Positions 21,906-29,835 of a stretch of 64,000 nt of DNA are shown piece after piece; the first letter of the stretch is position 1; the number at the start of each line of letters is the position of its first letter. The notes under the pieces were generated by a model. It saw only the letters and a list, made by a program, of their open reading frames with translations. It was not told the DNA's origin and ran no database searches. The position numbers and the translations under genes are program-made. Origin of the DNA: Streptomyces sp. NBC_01298 (lineage in GTDB: Bacteria > Actinomycetota > Actinomycetes > Streptomycetales > Streptomycetaceae); NCBI RefSeq assembly GCF_035978755.1, contig NZ_CP108414.1, positions 2,294,001 to 2,358,000 of the forward strand, in the 5' to 3' direction.

Positions 21906-23027
21906 CTAGCGGCGGTTCGCCCGCACCAGGAGGTAGATGAGGAAGGGGCCGCCGATCGCGGCCGTGACCACGCCGACCGGCAGGGTGATCGGCAGTGCCG
22001 TACGGGCCACCAGGTCGGAGCCGATCAGCAGCAGCGCCCCCGTCACGGCGGAGGCCACCAACGGAGGCGTGGGCGACTTCGTCAGACGCAGCGCCACCTG
22101 CGGCGCCACCATGGCGACGAACGGGACCGGTCCCGCCGCGCTCACCGCGAAGCCGGCCAGGAGCACCGCGCACAGCAGCAGGACGGCCCGTACGAGCGCG
22201 AACCGGACGCCGAGACCGGCGGCCACGTCGTCGCCGAAGTGCAGCGGCTTGAACTGGAAGGCCACGCACGCCACGACCACCGCGAGGGCGAGCGTGCCCC
22301 ACAGGGCCACCGACACCTCGTCCCACGACCGGTTGTCCAGGGAGCCGACCAGCCAGGCCTGGGCCCGCGCCACGTCCCTGATGTCGGCGGTGACCAGCAG
22401 CCAGGTGGTGATCGCCTCCATCACGGCGCTCACGGAGAGGCCGATGAGGATGAGCCGGAAGCCGTCGACCCCGCGCCGCCAGGCCATGAAGTAGACCAGC
22501 AGTCCGGTGGCGAGGCCTCCCGCGAGCGCCGCCCCGGACAGTCCCACGGAGCTGACGACCGCGGCCGTGGCCCCGCCCGACACCGTCACCAGGCACACCG
22601 CGACCGCGCTGGCGCCCCCGGTGATCCCCAGGATGTCCGGACTGGCCAGCGGATTGCGGGCGATGGACTGGGTGATCGCCCCGGACATCCCCAGCGCGAC
22701 GCCGACGACGAGGCCGGCCAGGGCCCGCGGCATGCGCAGGTCCATGATCACGAACTGGTCGACCTGTTCGCCGCCGCCGAAGAGGGTGGCCACCACCTGC
22801 GACAGGCCGAGGGGGAAGTCCCCCACGGCGATGGACAGGCAGAACAGCAGGAAGGCCGCCGCCGCCAGCAGCAGCGTGACCAGCACGATCCTGGGCCGCC
22901 AGACGAACGACAGGCCGCCGAGCCGCACACCCGGCGCCACCGAGGGCTTCCTGGCGGAGTTCTCGCCGGAGTTCTCGCCTGACTTGTCGACTGACTTCTC
23001 GGCGGACTTCACATCGGTCACGTTCAT
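21906..23027 (-). CDS. cchD: Ferric-siderophore import permease
   Basis: It is a FecCD-family membrane permease of the BtuC type with about nine to ten predicted membrane segments over 373 residues. Family motifs include RMPRALAGLVVGVALGMSG and NPLASPDILGITGGA in the first half and GPVPFVAMVAPQVAL near the C-terminus. The first 55 residues are a Ser/Lys/Glu-rich cytoplasmic tail (KSAEKSVDKSGENSGENS) with short repeats. The start is ATG 23027, which overlaps the cchC stop (ATGA), so CchC and CchD are made as a coupled pair. Confidence 0.93.
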   Translation of the reverse strand: MNVTDVKSAEKSVDKSGENSGENSARKPSVAPGVRLGGLSFVWRPRIVLVTLLLAAAAFLLFCLSIAVGDFPLGLSQVVATLFGGGEQVDQFVIMDLRMPRALAGLVVGVALGMSGAITQSIARNPLASPDILGITGGASAVAVCLVTVSGGATAAVVSSVGLSGAALAGGLATGLLVYFMAWRRGVDGFRLILIGLSVSAVMEAITTWLLVTADIRDVARAQAWLVGSLDNRSWDEVSVALWGTLALAVVVACVAFQFKPLHFGDDVAAGLGVRFALVRAVLLLCAVLLAGFAVSAAGPVPFVAMVAPQVALRLTKSPTPPLVASAVTGALLLIGSDLVARTALPITLPVGVVTAAIGGPFLIYLLVRANRR

Positions 23028-24112
23028 GCGCTCTTGAACTTTCCCCGCCACACCAGGACCGCGAAGAACGGAGCGCCGAGGAGAGCGACGAGGATGCCCG
23101 CGTCCAGCTCTCCCGGCCGCACCACGACGCGTCCCACGATGTCGCAGACCAGAAGGACGACCGCGCCGAGCAGACCCGCGTACGGCACCAGCCAGCGGTA
23201 ATCGGGCCCGGCCAGATAGCGGGCCACGTGCGCCACCATCAGCCCGAGGAAGGCGATGGGCCCGCACGCCGCCGTGGCCGCGCCCGCCAGCAGCGTGATG
23301 GCGACGATGCCGACGGTCCGGATCAGCGTGATGTTGACGCCCAGTCCCCGGGCCACGTCGTCGCCCAGGTTCAGCAGGTTGACGGAGGGCAGGGTGGCCA
23401 GCGCCAGTACCAGCCCGACCACGATGAAGGCGGTCACCGGCCAGATGACGCCGAAGCCGACGCCGGCCACCGACCCCGCGTTCCAGAACCGCAGCGCGTT
23501 CAGCGCCGCCTTGTCCGACAGCGCGACCGCCGTCGTCATGGCCATCAGGAACACCGTGACCCCCTGCCCGGCCAGGGCGAGCGTCAGCGGATTGCCCGCG
23601 CCCCGGCCGATGCTGGAGAGCCCGAACACGACGACACCGGCGAGCGCGGCGCCCAGGAAGGCGAACCAGACGTACTGGAACGGGTCGGTGAACCCGAACA
23701 GGGCGATCGCCGACACCACGGCGAACGAGGCTCCGGTGTTCACCCCGAGCAGGCCGGTGTCCGCGATGGGGTTGCGCGTGTACCCCTGGATCAGCGCCCC
23801 GCCGACGCCCAGGGCGATGCCCGCCACGATCGCGAGGACCGTACGGGGCACCCGTACCGTCCGCATGATGAGCCGGGCCTCGGAGAGCTTCTGGTCGGGG
23901 TCCGGATCCGCGAAGAGCCCGTGCCACGCCTCGGCGGGGCTGAGCGCCCGCGCGCCGACGGCGAGGGACACCAGGGCCGCGGCCACGAGGACCGCGAGGA
24001 GGGCGAGCAGACCCACGATCCGCCGCCGCCGGGCCCGTGCGACGGCCCGGGAGGGTGCCGGGCGCCCGACCGCGGGCGGGCCGCCGACGGGGAGGCGAGT
24101 ACCAGGGGGCAC
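23024..24112 (-). CDS. cchC: Ferric-siderophore import permease
   Basis: It is the second FecCD-family permease of the coelichelin importer. Motifs include RVPRTVLAIVAGIALGVGGALIQGYTRNPIADTGLLGVNTGA (quoted in parts) and GPIAFLGLMVAHVAR. I prefer the GTG at 24112 because GAAGGAAC lies seven bases upstream, giving 362 residues. A longer form from GTG 24181 (385 residues) is possible but would begin beside the hairpin that ends cchB. An Arg-rich stretch (RARRRRI) precedes the first membrane segment. I see no iron box immediately upstream. Confidence 0.92.
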   Translation of the reverse strand: MPPGTRLPVGGPPAVGRPAPSRAVARARRRRIVGLLALLAVLVAAALVSLAVGARALSPAEAWHGLFADPDPDQKLSEARLIMRTVRVPRTVLAIVAGIALGVGGALIQGYTRNPIADTGLLGVNTGASFAVVSAIALFGFTDPFQYVWFAFLGAALAGVVVFGLSSIGRGAGNPLTLALAGQGVTVFLMAMTTAVALSDKAALNALRFWNAGSVAGVGFGVIWPVTAFIVVGLVLALATLPSVNLLNLGDDVARGLGVNITLIRTVGIVAITLLAGAATAACGPIAFLGLMVAHVARYLAGPDYRWLVPYAGLLGAVVLLVCDIVGRVVVRPGELDAGILVALLGAPFFAVLVWRGKFKSA

Positions 24113-24183
24113 GGACGTTCCTTCGGTATGGGGCAACTGCGTGACGGAGCGACTGGATGCATGGGGCACCTGGTCGCACACTA

Positions 24184-24227
24184 CTGCCGTGCCTCAGGCG
24201 CGAGAACGCCCGGGAGGCACGGCAGTG
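24184..24227. terminator. Hairpin between cchB and cchC
   Basis: A perfect 13-bp inverted repeat (ACTGCCGTGCCTC / GAGGCACGGCAGT) with an 18-nt loop, 17 bases after the cchB stop. It probably ends or attenuates the cchB transcript before cchC. Confidence 0.8.
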
Positions 24228-24243
24228 GGTGGGCGGGGACCGG

Positions 24244-25611
24244 TCAGACGGCCGGCTGGCGGGCTCCGCCGCCCGCTCCCCCGGCGACCGGACGGGCCTG
24301 CTCGGGCACGGCCTTGAGGTTCCGGTCGAGGATCGAGTCGAGTATCTCGCCGACCCTGACCGCGGTGTTGGACAGCAGGGAGGAGGTGATGCCGTGCGTG
24401 TGCTCGGTGCCGCCCTGGAGGTAGATGCCGCAGCTCAGTTCGAGGTCGGTCGTGACCCGGTAGTCGCGCTCGACCCGGATCCGGCCCTGGTCGTCACGGT
24501 GGCAGCGGTCGGCGACCTCGCCGAGCAGGCCCAGGCCGTCGGCCTGCTGGTACCCGGTGGCGCACACCACGACGTCGGCGTCGAGCACGCTCTCCTCGCC
24601 GGTGACCAGGGACTTGATGGTGGCGCGGACCCCGTCGGCGGTCTCCTCCACGCCCGTCAGGCGCGAGACGTTCAGGAAGCGCAGCCGCTCGGTGCCGAGC
24701 ACCTTCTCCTGGTACGACTGCCGGTAGAGGTCGTCGATGAGGTCGATGTCGACCACGGAGTAGTTGGTGTTGCCGTGGTAGCCCATCAGCCGCTGCTTCA
24801 CGTCCTCCGGGGCGGTGAAGTACTCGTCCACCGCCTGGGGGTCGAAGATGCGGTTGGCGAAGCTGCTGTCGTCCGCCGGGCTGTAGCCGTAGCGGGAGAA
24901 GACCGCGCAGACCTCGGCCCGCGGGAAACGGCGGTGCAGGTAGGCCACGTTCTCGGCGGCGCTCTGACCGGCGCCGACCACGACGAAACGGGTGGGCTCG
25001 CTGCCCTCCAGCCCGTCGATCTTCTTCAGCAGGTCGGTGTTGTGCCAGACGTGGTCGGTCCGCTCGACGCCCTCCGGCATGACCGGGCGCAGTCCGGTGG
25101 AGATGACGAGGTTGCGGGCGCGGTGGACGACGACCTCGTCGCCGGAGCGCGCCGTCACGTCGAGGTACTCCACGACGCCGTCCCGCAGCACGGGCTCGAC
25201 GGAGACGACCTGGTGGCCGTACGAGACCATGTCGTCCACCTTGGCGGCGGCCCACTCCAGGTAGTCGTGGAACTCGACCCGGAGCGGGAACAGGTTCTTG
25301 TGGTTGACGAAGTCGATCAGCCGGCCCTTCTCCTGCAGGTAGCAGAGGAAGCTGTATTCGCTGGTCGGGTTCCGGAGCGTCACCAGGTCCTTCATGAAGG
25401 ACACTTGCATCGTCGCGTCGTCGATGAGCATGCCGCGGTGCCACCCGAAGCGGGGCTGCTGCTCGAAGAAGTGGGCGGTGACCGCCTCTTGCCTTCCGAC
25501 GCGCACGTTGTGCTCGCTGAGCGCGATCGCCATGGCGACGTTCGACGGCCCGAAGCCGATACCGATCAGGTCGTGGATCAGTGGTGCGTCGCCAGGAAGA
25601 GCCTGTGACAT
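24244..25611 (-). CDS. cchB: L-ornithine N5-monooxygenase
   Basis: It hydroxylates the side-chain amine of L-ornithine, the first committed step to the hydroxamate groups of coelichelin. The 455 residues show the FAD loop GIGFGPSNVAMAIAL near the N-terminus, the NADPH loop VVGAGQSAAENVAYL near residue 215, and the ATGY-type motif VVCATGYQQADG typical of SidA/PvdA/CchB enzymes. The ATG at 25611 follows GGGAGTGAC. Iron boxes lie in the divergent promoter shared with cchA. The product is passed to CchA for formylation. Confidence 0.95.
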   Translation of the reverse strand: MSQALPGDAPLIHDLIGIGFGPSNVAMAIALSEHNVRVGRQEAVTAHFFEQQPRFGWHRGMLIDDATMQVSFMKDLVTLRNPTSEYSFLCYLQEKGRLIDFVNHKNLFPLRVEFHDYLEWAAAKVDDMVSYGHQVVSVEPVLRDGVVEYLDVTARSGDEVVVHRARNLVISTGLRPVMPEGVERTDHVWHNTDLLKKIDGLEGSEPTRFVVVGAGQSAAENVAYLHRRFPRAEVCAVFSRYGYSPADDSSFANRIFDPQAVDEYFTAPEDVKQRLMGYHGNTNYSVVDIDLIDDLYRQSYQEKVLGTERLRFLNVSRLTGVEETADGVRATIKSLVTGEESVLDADVVVCATGYQQADGLGLLGEVADRCHRDDQGRIRVERDYRVTTDLELSCGIYLQGGTEHTHGITSSLLSNTAVRVGEILDSILDRNLKAVPEQARPVAGGAGGGARQPAV

Positions 25612-25712
25612 GTCACTCCCATTGGTGCGGGACAGCCGCCTGCCAGGCGTCGTGTCAGGGGTGGGGGAAAGGGGGCGTCCAGGCGCACCGGTGACCGGCA
25701 GCCGAGTGGAAC

Positions 25713-25731
25713 TTAGGTAAAGCTAACCTGA
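25713..25731. promoter_or_regulatory. Iron box near cchB
   Basis: TTAGGTAAAGCTAACCTGA, an iron-box match about 100 bases upstream of the cchB ATG in the cchA/cchB divergent promoter. Confidence 0.8.
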
Positions 25732-25814
25732 TCCAGACGCTCTGTCGACCAGGCAAACCGCACAAAACACCCCCACCCAACCCAATCAAGCCCAGAATCG
25801 GGGCTGTTGCGTCG

Positions 25815-25833
25815 TTAGGTAAGCCTTGCTTTA
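25815..25833. promoter_or_regulatory. Iron box near cchA
   Basis: TTAGGTAAGCCTTGCTTTA, a weaker match (about four mismatches to TTAGGTGAGCCTAACCTAA), 41 bases before the cchA ATG. Together with the site at 25713 it gives each direction its own operator. Confidence 0.75.
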
Positions 25834-25873
25834 CTTGCCTTTGCTTATTTCGCTCTTCTGAGGAGGAACCCCG

Positions 25874-26821
25874 ATGCGGGTCGTCATGTTCGGTTATCAG
25901 ACCTGGGGCCATCGCACCCTGAAGGCGCTCCTGGACTCCGAGCACGACGTCGTGATGGTCGTGACCCACCCCAAGAGCGAGCACGCCTACGAGAAGATCT
26001 GGAGCGACTCGGTCGCCGACCTCGCCGAGGAGCACGGCGTCCCGGTCGTCATCCGCAACCGCCCGGACGACGAGGAACTGTTCCAGCAGCTCAAGGAAGC
26101 CGACCCGGACATCCTCGTCGCGAACAACTGGCGCACCTGGATACCGCCGCGCATCTACACCCTCCCCCGGCACGGCACGCTCAACATCCACGACTCCCTC
26201 CTCCCGAAGTACGCGGGCTTCTCCCCCCTCATCTGGGCCCTCGTCAACGGCGAGCCCGAGGTCGGCGTGACGGCGCACATGATGGACGAGGTCCTGGACG
26301 CCGGCGACATCGTCATGCAGCGCTCGATCCCCGTCGGCCCCACGGACACGACCACGGACCTGTTCCACAAGACGGTCGACCTGATCGCCCCGGTCACGAT
26401 CGCCGCCCTCGACCTCATCGCGTCCGGCCAAACGGAGTTCACGAAGCAGGACCGCTCCCAGGCCACCTTCTTCCACAAGCGGGCCGAGGAGGACATCCGC
26501 ATCGACTGGTCCTGGCCCGCCGAAACCCTGGAACGCCTGGTCCGCGCCCAGTCGGCCCCCTACCCCGCCGCCTTCACCTTCCACCGGGGCAAGCGCCTGG
26601 AGATCCTCACGGCCGTCGTCTCCGAGGGCCGCTACGGCGGCACCCCGGGCCGCATCTTCTACCGCGAGGGCGAAGGCGTGGTCATCGTCGCCGGCCCGAC
26701 CGCCCACACGGGCCACAACCACGGCCTGTCCATCACCTCCGTCCGCACGGAGGACGGCAAGGAACTCCCGGCCTCCACCTACTTCAAGTCCATGGGCGGC
26801 TACCTCACGTCCCGCCCGTAA
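25874..26821 (+). CDS. cchA: N5-hydroxyornithine formyltransferase
   Basis: It transfers a formyl group from 10-formyl-tetrahydrofolate to N5-hydroxyornithine to make the first hydroxamate unit. The 315 residues resemble methionyl-tRNA formyltransferase. The formyl-transfer core shows VANNWRTWIP (catalytic Asn), LNIHDSLLPKYAGFSPLIWAL (His and the SLLP motif, quoted within limits) and MMDEVLDAGDIVMQR (catalytic Asp). A C-terminal domain follows from about residue 205. The ATG at 25874 has AGGAGGAAC upstream. It is divergent from cchB with two iron boxes between, and is followed by a hairpin. Confidence 0.94.
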   Translation: MRVVMFGYQTWGHRTLKALLDSEHDVVMVVTHPKSEHAYEKIWSDSVADLAEEHGVPVVIRNRPDDEELFQQLKEADPDILVANNWRTWIPPRIYTLPRHGTLNIHDSLLPKYAGFSPLIWALVNGEPEVGVTAHMMDEVLDAGDIVMQRSIPVGPTDTTTDLFHKTVDLIAPVTIAALDLIASGQTEFTKQDRSQATFFHKRAEEDIRIDWSWPAETLERLVRAQSAPYPAAFTFHRGKRLEILTAVVSEGRYGGTPGRIFYREGEGVVIVAGPTAHTGHNHGLSITSVRTEDGKELPASTYFKSMGGYLTSRP

Positions 26822-26834
26822 CCCCACCCGCCCC

Positions 26835-26869
26835 CGGCCCGCCCCGGCCGCCGGTCCCCGGGCGGGCCG
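26835..26869 (+). terminator. Hairpin after cchA
   Basis: A 10-bp perfect stem (CGGCCCGCCC / GGGCGGGCCG) with a 15-nt loop, starting 14 bases after the cchA stop. It marks the end of the siderophore cluster. Nothing else was recognised in the remainder of this gap up to 27032. Confidence 0.75.
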
Positions 26870-27032
26870 TCACCGAATGCCGGCAGTGGCCGGCCAGAGG
26901 TCGCTGGTCAGAGTGCACTTCGCCGCGGCCCCGTGCGTCCGGCCGGGACGGGAATCACTCGCGCCCTAGCGTGGGCCGAATCGATCCCGGCATACCGCCG
27001 CCGGGATCCCGGCCCTCGGAGGCACCCCCACC

Positions 27033-27584
27033 ATGACCGTCGACATCACCGCGCTGACCGGCGACTACGTCCTCGACCCGGCGCACACCCGGATCGGCTT
27101 CGTGGCCCGCCACGCCATGGTGACCAAAGTCCGAGGCGCGTTCCACCAGTTCGAGGGCTCGGCCCACCTGGACGGCGCCGATCCGGCCCGGTCCACCGGC
27201 CAGGTGGTGATCAAGGCCGACAGCATCGACACCGGCGTCGAACAGCGCGACCAGCACCTGCGCACCAACGACTTCCTGAACGCTCCCGACTTCCCCGACA
27301 TCACGTTCCGCAGCACCTCGGTCGAGCCCCGCTCTGACACCGAATACCGCGTCACCGGCGACCTGACCATCAAGGACACCACCCGCCCGGTCACCATCGA
27401 CTTCGAATACTCCGGCAACGCCGTCGACCCCTACGGAAACCTGCGGGTCGGCCTCGAAGGATCGGTGGCCATCTCCCGCAAGGAGTTCGGCGTGACCTGG
27501 AACGCGGCCCTGGAAGGCGGCGGCGTACTGGTCGGCGACAAGGTCGTCCTGGAGTTCGACATCTCCGCGATCAGGCAGGGCTGA
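27033..27584 (+). CDS. YceI-family lipid-binding-like protein
   Basis: YceI proteins are small lipocalin-like beta-barrels that bind isoprenoid-type lipids. The 183 residues match the family: WxLDPAHTRIGF-type start (GDYVLDPAHTRIGFVARH), VKADSIDTGVEQRDQHLRTNDFLN, DFPDITFRSTSVE, and a C-terminal DKVVLEFDI. There is no signal peptide, which is common in actinobacterial members and suggests a cytoplasmic location. The ATG at 27033 follows GGAGGCACCCCCACC. It is a single gene between the siderophore cluster and the first attachment-like scar and is not an obvious part of either. Confidence 0.9.
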   Translation: MTVDITALTGDYVLDPAHTRIGFVARHAMVTKVRGAFHQFEGSAHLDGADPARSTGQVVIKADSIDTGVEQRDQHLRTNDFLNAPDFPDITFRSTSVEPRSDTEYRVTGDLTIKDTTRPVTIDFEYSGNAVDPYGNLRVGLEGSVAISRKEFGVTWNAALEGGGVLVGDKVVLEFDISAIRQG

Positions 27585-27605
27585 CAACACCCGGCCGACC
27601 GGCAC

Positions 27606-27638
27606 GTGACACCCCGCCCGGGAGGGCCGGGGCGTCAC
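27606..27638 (+). terminator. Imperfect hairpin after the YceI gene
   Basis: GTGACaCCCCgCCC pairs with GGgCCGGGGcGTCAC, with two mismatches, 22 bases after the stop. It is a likely terminator. The rest of the gap to 27804 holds nothing I recognise. Confidence 0.6.
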
Positions 27639-27804
27639 GGCCGACGGAACGTGGCTTCGCGTACTCGGAGGGCGCCAACGAGGACGACCGGGTGCCGAAC
27701 CGGCCGAGGCCGTGGCCGTGGCCGACAAGGCGCCGGAGCATCTCGCGCAGCAGCCGGCACCCCCGCTGCGCGAGACACCCCTCCGGCACCCGAACCAACC
27801 CAGG

Positions 27805-27900
27805 TCAGGCGTCCTTCGCCACCCGCTCCAGGATCGCCACGCACTCCACGTAGTGGGTCGTCAGAAACAAATCTGACGAAAACAAAACGAAGGTAACCGC
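27805..27900 (-). other. Attachment-like scar A: 3' end of an rRNA (uracil-5-) methyltransferase-like gene
   Basis: On the minus strand the last 31 codons and the stop of a gene remain, reading in part AVTFVLF, then DLFLTTHYVECVAILERV. The (T/M)THxVECVAIL ending is typical of the RumA/TrmA-type RNA methyltransferases of actinobacteria. The rest of the gene is missing: similarity to the second copy stops at CCGCAG and unrelated DNA follows. A diverged copy of the same length and orientation lies at 55227-55322. The pair looks like attachment sites of one or more integrative elements that target the 3' end of this gene. No integrase gene is in the window. Confidence 0.7.
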
Positions 27901-28005
27901 AGTTGAGAGCCTTGCGGCATGGCTTCGCCTCGTGTGCTCTGCTTCCTCAGAGGCTCCCGCGGCCGTCAGCCGGGTCGCGCAAGTGGGGCCCGGCGATGCC
28001 CTCTG

Positions 28006-28245
28006 TCAGCGGCCGGAGTGGTCGATGACGTTGCCGTTGGTGCAGTTGTTGGGGTGGTCGCCGGCCCGGTTGCCGAGGGCGGGCACGACGGCGACTTCCT
28101 GGAGGCAGACGTCACCGGCGGTGAAGTTCCAGTTGTTCGGGGCGTTGACGCCGCCGCCGAAGTTGGAGTCGCTGTCGGCGTGGGCCGCGGGGGCGCCGAG
28201 GGCGAGGGCGAGCACAGGCAGTGCCGCGAGCATGATCTTCTTCAT
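28006..28245 (-). CDS. Small secreted protein, unknown function
   Basis: The 79 residues begin with a clear signal peptide (MKKIMLAALPVLALALGAPAAHA, in parts) followed by a mature part of about 56 residues rich in Asn and Gly. The mature part has two Cys (VCLQEVAV and NNCTNGNVID), which could form one disulfide. It was considered as a chaplin, but the chaplin repeat is absent. The ATG at 28245 is chosen because the signal peptide starts there; the upstream frame is not coding-like. It is the first gene inside the scar-bounded region. Confidence 0.7.
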   Translation of the reverse strand: MKKIMLAALPVLALALGAPAAHADSDSNFGGGVNAPNNWNFTAGDVCLQEVAVVPALGNRAGDHPNNCTNGNVIDHSGR

Positions 28246-28769
28246 GGCCTGGGAAACGATCAAGATCTGGGAAGGAAACGGCCGGGGCCTTGTCTGCCCA
28301 GTCGGAGGGCTCGCGGTCACGGCCGCCGCAGGGTGGCCGGCCTGGCGGCGGCCGCACTTCCCATCGCCCTCGCCGGGACCGGCTGGTGCCACCGCGCCCG
28401 GCGGCGAGGTCAAGACCGGCCCCGTCCTCTCGGATGGAGTCGGGCGAAGAAGCTGATGGCAGTAGGGCCGCCCAACTCACAACCGTGATCAACGATCGCG
28501 GCGACGTCTCGCCGTCAACCGTGCACGAGCTCGGAGCTGTGCGCTGCGCGTCCAAGCCGCGGCCGACACCTTCCCGCACCCCCGGAGCCCGCTCCCTCGA
28601 AGGCCGCGCGCAGGCCGGATGGCGCGTCCTTCCGCAGGGAGCTGCTGACAGTCTCTGATCATGCGCAGGGCCGGCTGCCGTGGGCGTGCCTGTTCCGGGG
28701 ACAGGGCCGGTTCCGGGACTCAGGGCGCGGGCTGGGGCACGGGGTCCGGGCCGCGCGTCACCGTGTGGG
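28246..28769. other. Gap without a recognised gene
   Basis: A stretch of 524 bases between the small secreted protein and the GDSL hydrolase. Open frames exist on both strands but look like high-GC noise (Arg/Pro/Gly-rich, no family motif, no good ribosome site). The promoter of the small secreted gene must lie near 28246-28350. Confidence 0.5.
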
Positions 28770-29537
28770 TCAGTCGATGGTTTCCTTGGCCTGTGCCGCT
28801 ACCTGGGCGATGTCGGGATAGGGCCGCGGGTAGGGCGTGCCGATACCGAAGGCTGCGGCCATGACGTCGGCGAACGCTGCGGCGATGCGGATCTCGCCGT
28901 TGGGATTGGGGTGAGTGCCGTCCCAGGTGTGCTTGGCGGCCACGAACTCCGCTGCCGTCTCCGCGACGTACAGCGGGGACTCCACCGTGGAGAGCTCCTT
29001 CACCACGGTGCGCAGCCGGTCGTTGGCCCCAGCCACCTTCAGCGCGAACTCCGGCTCCTCGACGGCGCGGGTGGTCTCCAGGACGGTGCCGAAGGCGGCA
29101 GCCAGCTTCGGGTTGCCGCGGCGGGCGTTGGCGATGAACTCGCGCAGGTTGACCTCGAACTTCGGCGGGTCCACGTCGTACCAGACGAGGTCGTTGATGC
29201 CGAGGAGGACCAGCAGGTAGTCGGGCTTGTGCTCGGCGACCTTGGCCTCGATCTCCTCCTTCTCGGTCACGTAGGGGCGGCCCCACTGGGCGTCGTGGTC
29301 GGTGTCGAACTCGGGGTCGGCGTAGGTCTGGTCGCCGTCGCCGACCTCCTGCGTACGGATGTTGTCGAGGGTGTTCTTCGGGCCGACGAGGTCGAGCTCG
29401 ACGTGCTGGGCTCGCAGGTGCTTCCAGAGGTGGTAGCGCCAGGTCCAGTCGCCGCTGCTGCCGTGACTGATGGAGTCGCCGACGATCATGATCGGGATCT
29501 CGCGGCCGGAGCTCGGAGCGTCTGTCAGTGAGGACAT
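28770..29537 (-). CDS. SGNH/GDSL-type hydrolase
   Basis: It is an esterase or lipase of the SGNH superfamily. The 255 residues have all four blocks: block I IMIVGDSISHG (Ser nucleophile), a Gly in the middle region, block III LLGINDLVW (the GxND Asn), and block V WDGTHPNPNGE (Asp and His). The ATG at 29537 follows AGAGGTGCCACC. There is no signal peptide, so it is probably cytoplasmic. It lies on the same strand as, and upstream (left) of, the condensation-P450 genes, with a 298-base gap that holds nothing recognised. It may trim or release an acyl chain, but the substrate is unknown. Confidence 0.85.
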   Translation of the reverse strand: MSSLTDAPSSGREIPIMIVGDSISHGSSGDWTWRYHLWKHLRAQHVELDLVGPKNTLDNIRTQEVGDGDQTYADPEFDTDHDAQWGRPYVTEKEEIEAKVAEHKPDYLLVLLGINDLVWYDVDPPKFEVNLREFIANARRGNPKLAAAFGTVLETTRAVEEPEFALKVAGANDRLRTVVKELSTVESPLYVAETAAEFVAAKHTWDGTHPNPNGEIRIAAAFADVMAAAFGIGTPYPRPYPDIAQVAAQAKETID

Positions 29538-29835
29538 CAGGTGGCACCTCTTCGCATGATGTTGGACAAGGGCATGTCGCCTGTACAACTCCCGCCGCCA
29601 CCGGGCGGCACGGGCTGGCACCGGAATAGCCACTTCCGGAGGCCAACCGGACTGGTCACTCGCCTGGTGCACGTCATCGCGGAGCCCAACGGCGAAGTCT
29701 CCGAGCTCAGCTCACGGATCGAAGTGGCAGCTCAGGCCACCTCGCCGGCTTCGCGTGCCCGGCACGCCGGATCCAGGTCGGCGGCTTGGCCTGGATCGGG
29801 CCACTTCTTTCCGCCGCCATCTCGCGGATGCTGGA

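Noticed and set aside
24112..24181. Longer cchC starting at GTG 24181
   Set aside because: GTG 24112 has a far better ribosome site, and the longer start lies at the edge of the cchB terminator stem.
27805..27900. A small intact gene
   Set aside because: No start codon with a ribosome site precedes it, and the sequence equals the C-terminus of a much longer methyltransferase.
28006..28245. Chaplin-type hydrophobic surface protein
   Set aside because: Signal peptide and size are similar, but the chaplin core (a conserved Gly-Asn-rich hydrophobic repeat with two spaced Cys) is not present.
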